NCBI GenBank assembly: GCA_041493345.1
Contig: JBGPYQ010000131.1
Coordinates: 1-9,057, forward strand
DNA length: 9,057 nucleotides
Source of the DNA: VBDM01 sp041493345
GTDB lineage: Bacteria > Pseudomonadota > Gammaproteobacteria > Burkholderiales > SG8-39
Reading direction: 5' to 3'
Shown here: piece after piece, positions 5,935 to 9,057 of the stretch
Numbering within the stretch: the first letter of the stretch is position 1
How the letters are laid out: every line of letters starts with the position of its first letter
The notes under the pieces: model-generated
What the model saw: the letters and a program-made list of their open reading frames with translations, nothing else
Databases searched by the model: none
Told to the model about the DNA's origin: nothing
Made by a program: the position numbers and the translations under genes

Positions 5935-6918
5935 TTATTCGATCGTCAGGTTGGCGGCTTTGACGCCCTTGCCCATGGCCTCGATCTCGCTGGCGACGAG
6001 ACGGGCGAACTCTTCGGGCGTGCTGGTCTGCACCACGGCGCCCTGGTTCGCAATCAGGTCCCTGAACTCCTGGGTTGCCGCGACTTTCAGCAGCGTGTTG
6101 CGCAGCTTGTCGATGATCGGCTGCGGCGTGCCCCTGGGCGCCATCAGCCCGGTCCAGCCGCTGTAGGTGTAGCCGGGCACCGTTTCAGCGACGGTGGGAA
6201 CGCCCGGGAACAGCGGCGAGCGCTCGGGCAGGGTGTGCGCGAGCATGCGCAGTCGGTTTTGCTTGAGAAACGAAAAGACCGCCGGGGCGGGCGTGATGGT
6301 CCATTGCGATTCGTTGGCCATGACCGAGGCCACCGACGGGCCGCCGCCCTTGTAGGGCACGTGCACCGACTGCACGCCCGTCATCTGCATGAACAGCACG
6401 CCGGCCATGTGGCTCTGCGATCCGGGACCGGCGGAGGCCATGTTGGTCTGGGGTCCGCGGGTCTTGAGATATTCGATCAGCTCGCGGGTGGAATTGACCG
6501 GAACATTCGGATTCACCACCAGCGCATTGGGCGTGATCGCATAGAGCGAGACGAAAGCGAAGTCCTTCAGAGGGTCGTACGGGAGGTTTTTTCGCAGGTT
6601 CGGAATGATGGACATCGCCGCGGTCGATGCGCCGAGCACCGTGTACCCGTCCGGCGCCGCGATTTTCAGCCCTTCCATCCCGATCGCGCCGCCCGCGCCC
6701 GCGCGGTTCTCGACTACGATCTGCTCGCCGAGCGCCTCGCCGAGCTTCAGCGCGACGATGCGGCCGAGGATGTCGACTGAAGCTCCCGCCGCGTTCGGCA
6801 TGATCATCCGGATAGGCTTGCGCGGGTAGTCCTGCGCCGGGGCCGATTGCGGCAGGACTGCAATCAGCGATACAAGCAACACCGCTAGGCGAGTCGTGGC
6901 ATTTCTCCTCGGGGGCAT
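5935..6918 (-). CDS. Bug/TctC-family periplasmic solute receptor, first gene of the operon
   Basis: The 327-residue protein is a complete tripartite-tricarboxylate-transporter receptor. Residues 1-29 are a signal peptide: basic start MPPRRNATTR, hydrophobic core LAVLLVSLIAVL, cleavage after SAPA or SAPAQ. The mature protein begins DYPRKPIRMIMP. Family features are ENRAGAGGAIG (70-80), PYDPLKDFAFV, VPYKGGGPSV and the C-terminal region with EFARLVASEIE. The ligand loop reads PNAAGASVD (41-49), where most relatives have P-G-G-x-x-D. The ATG at 6916-6918 puts the Arg-rich stretch at the N-terminus; the Shine-Dalgarno is weak. An upstream ATG at 7008 adds residues unlike a signal peptide. No TctA/TctB membrane subunits occur in the window, so it may work with a transporter encoded elsewhere or act in sensing. 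As promoter-proximal gene it suggests the operon handles an imported small molecule, probably a carboxylate. Confidence 0.95.
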   Translation of the reverse strand: MPPRRNATTRLAVLLVSLIAVLPQSAPAQDYPRKPIRMIMPNAAGASVDILGRIVALKLGEALGEQIVVENRAGAGGAIGMEGLKIAAPDGYTVLGASTAAMSIIPNLRKNLPYDPLKDFAFVSLYAITPNALVVNPNVPVNSTRELIEYLKTRGPQTNMASAGPGSQSHMAGVLFMQMTGVQSVHVPYKGGGPSVASVMANESQWTITPAPAVFSFLKQNRLRMLAHTLPERSPLFPGVPTVAETVPGYTYSGWTGLMAPRGTPQPIIDKLRNTLLKVAATQEFRDLIANQGAVVQTSTPEEFARLVASEIEAMGKGVKAANLTIE

Positions 6919-6940
6919 GCGCGTCCGATTTCTGCGCGTG

Positions 6941-6949
6941 ATTCTATCA
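6941..6949 (-). promoter_or_regulatory. Candidate extended -10 promoter of the six-gene operon
   Basis: On the minus strand TGATAGAAT is an extended -10 element: TG, one base, then TAGAAT with five of six consensus bases. The -35 position 17 nt upstream (6964-6969, CCGGTG) is poor, as expected for an extended -10 promoter that may need an activator. A start near 6934 leaves a leader of about 15 nt before the receptor ATG. Confidence 0.45.
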
Positions 6950-6993
6950 TCAGCGCATGCTTGCACCGGATTCCCGGCGTATCCCCGTCCGGA

Positions 6994-7022
6994 TTGCGGC
7001 GCCTCCACGTCACCGGTACACT
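6994..7022 (+). promoter_or_regulatory. Candidate sigma70-type promoter for acs
   Basis: TTGCGG (6994-6999) and TACACT (7017-7022) are separated by the optimal 17 nt. The -10 matches four of six consensus bases. The predicted start near 7029 gives a leader of about 77 nt ending in AGGAG (7092-7096), 9 nt before the acs ATG. Confidence 0.45.
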
Positions 7023-7036
7023 CGGCTTATAAGCCG
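7023..7036. promoter_or_regulatory. Perfect 14-bp palindrome at the predicted acs transcription start
   Basis: CGGCTTATAAGCCG is an exact palindrome immediately downstream of the candidate acs -10 element. It would cover the transcription start, where a bound dimeric protein would block initiation. It could be a repressor operator. No known operator is recognised in it. Confidence 0.45.
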
Positions 7037-7105
7037 GTTCCCCGAGCCGGAATCCGGCCGATCCCGGTATCCAGGCGCGAAAGAATATCAGAGGAGATTC
7101 GCCCA

Positions 7106-9057
<1,952 letters not shown>

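Larger units (their letters stand above)
6966..7057. repeat. Three copies of CCGGATTSCGGC in the divergent control region
   Basis: CCGGATTGCGGC is at 6989-7000 (plus) and CCGGATTCCGGC at 7046-7057 (minus). A copy with one extra base, CCGGATTCCCGGC, is at 6966-6978 (plus). The first overlaps the -35 region of the minus-strand promoter candidate and the second overlaps the -35 of the plus-strand candidate. This arrangement is typical of binding sites for a regulator of both transcripts. No regulator gene is in the window. Confidence 0.5.

Noticed and set aside
4596..5963. A 455-codon plus-strand open frame opposite the creatininase and Gfo/Idh genes
   Set aside because: It is a shadow of two clearly identified genes. 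It spans their junction and has no recognisable domain or convincing ribosome binding site.
6885..6950. Short minus-strand frame starting at 6950 (21 codons) overlapping the Bug receptor start, a possible leader peptide
   Set aside because: Its ATG overlaps the extended -10 candidate, so a transcript starting near 6934 would not contain it. It shows no attenuator-like codon run or hairpin.

Overview
The window is GC-rich, densely packed bacterial chromosome. It most likely comes from a betaproteobacterium of the Burkholderiales type. The main clue is two separate genes for Bug/TctC-type periplasmic receptors, a family greatly expanded in that group. The fused class I fumarase and the acetyl-CoA synthetase fit this, but the assignment is inference from gene content.

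Layout. (i) 1-426, minus: the N-terminal 142 residues of a Bug receptor, cut by the window edge. (ii) 427-561: a divergent promoter region. (iii) 562-969, plus: a small VOC-superfamily (glyoxalase/dioxygenase fold) protein. (iv) 970-1090: a composite palindromic intergenic element between converging genes. (v) 6918 down to 1091, minus: a tight six-gene array with gaps of 1 to 19 nt. In transcription order it encodes a Bug receptor, a Gfo/Idh/MocA oxidoreductase, a creatininase-family metallohydrolase, a one-domain cupin, a D-2-hydroxyacid dehydrogenase and a class I fumarate hydratase. (vi) 6919-7105: a divergent regulatory region with back-to-back promoter candidates, three copies of CCGGATTSCGGC and a perfect 14-bp palindrome. 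(vii) 7106 to the right edge, plus: acetyl-CoA synthetase (acs), lacking only its extreme C-terminus.

The six-gene array reads like a catabolic operon for one unidentified organic acid, polyol or cyclic compound. A receptor captures the substrate, an NAD(P)-dependent Gfo/Idh enzyme oxidises a hydroxyl, and a creatininase-type hydrolase opens or cleaves the product. A cupin isomerises or otherwise acts on an intermediate, a hydroxyacid dehydrogenase interconverts a keto and a hydroxy acid, and the fumarase passes a C4 (or methyl-C4) product towards the TCA cycle. The order of steps and the substrate are inference; I know of no characterised pathway with exactly this gene set. The acs gene on the other side of the shared control region would activate acetate if the pathway releases it.

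No RNA genes, insertion sequences, CRISPR arrays or attachment sites were seen. Other long open frames, including very long ones antisense to the operon and to acs, look like GC-driven shadows.
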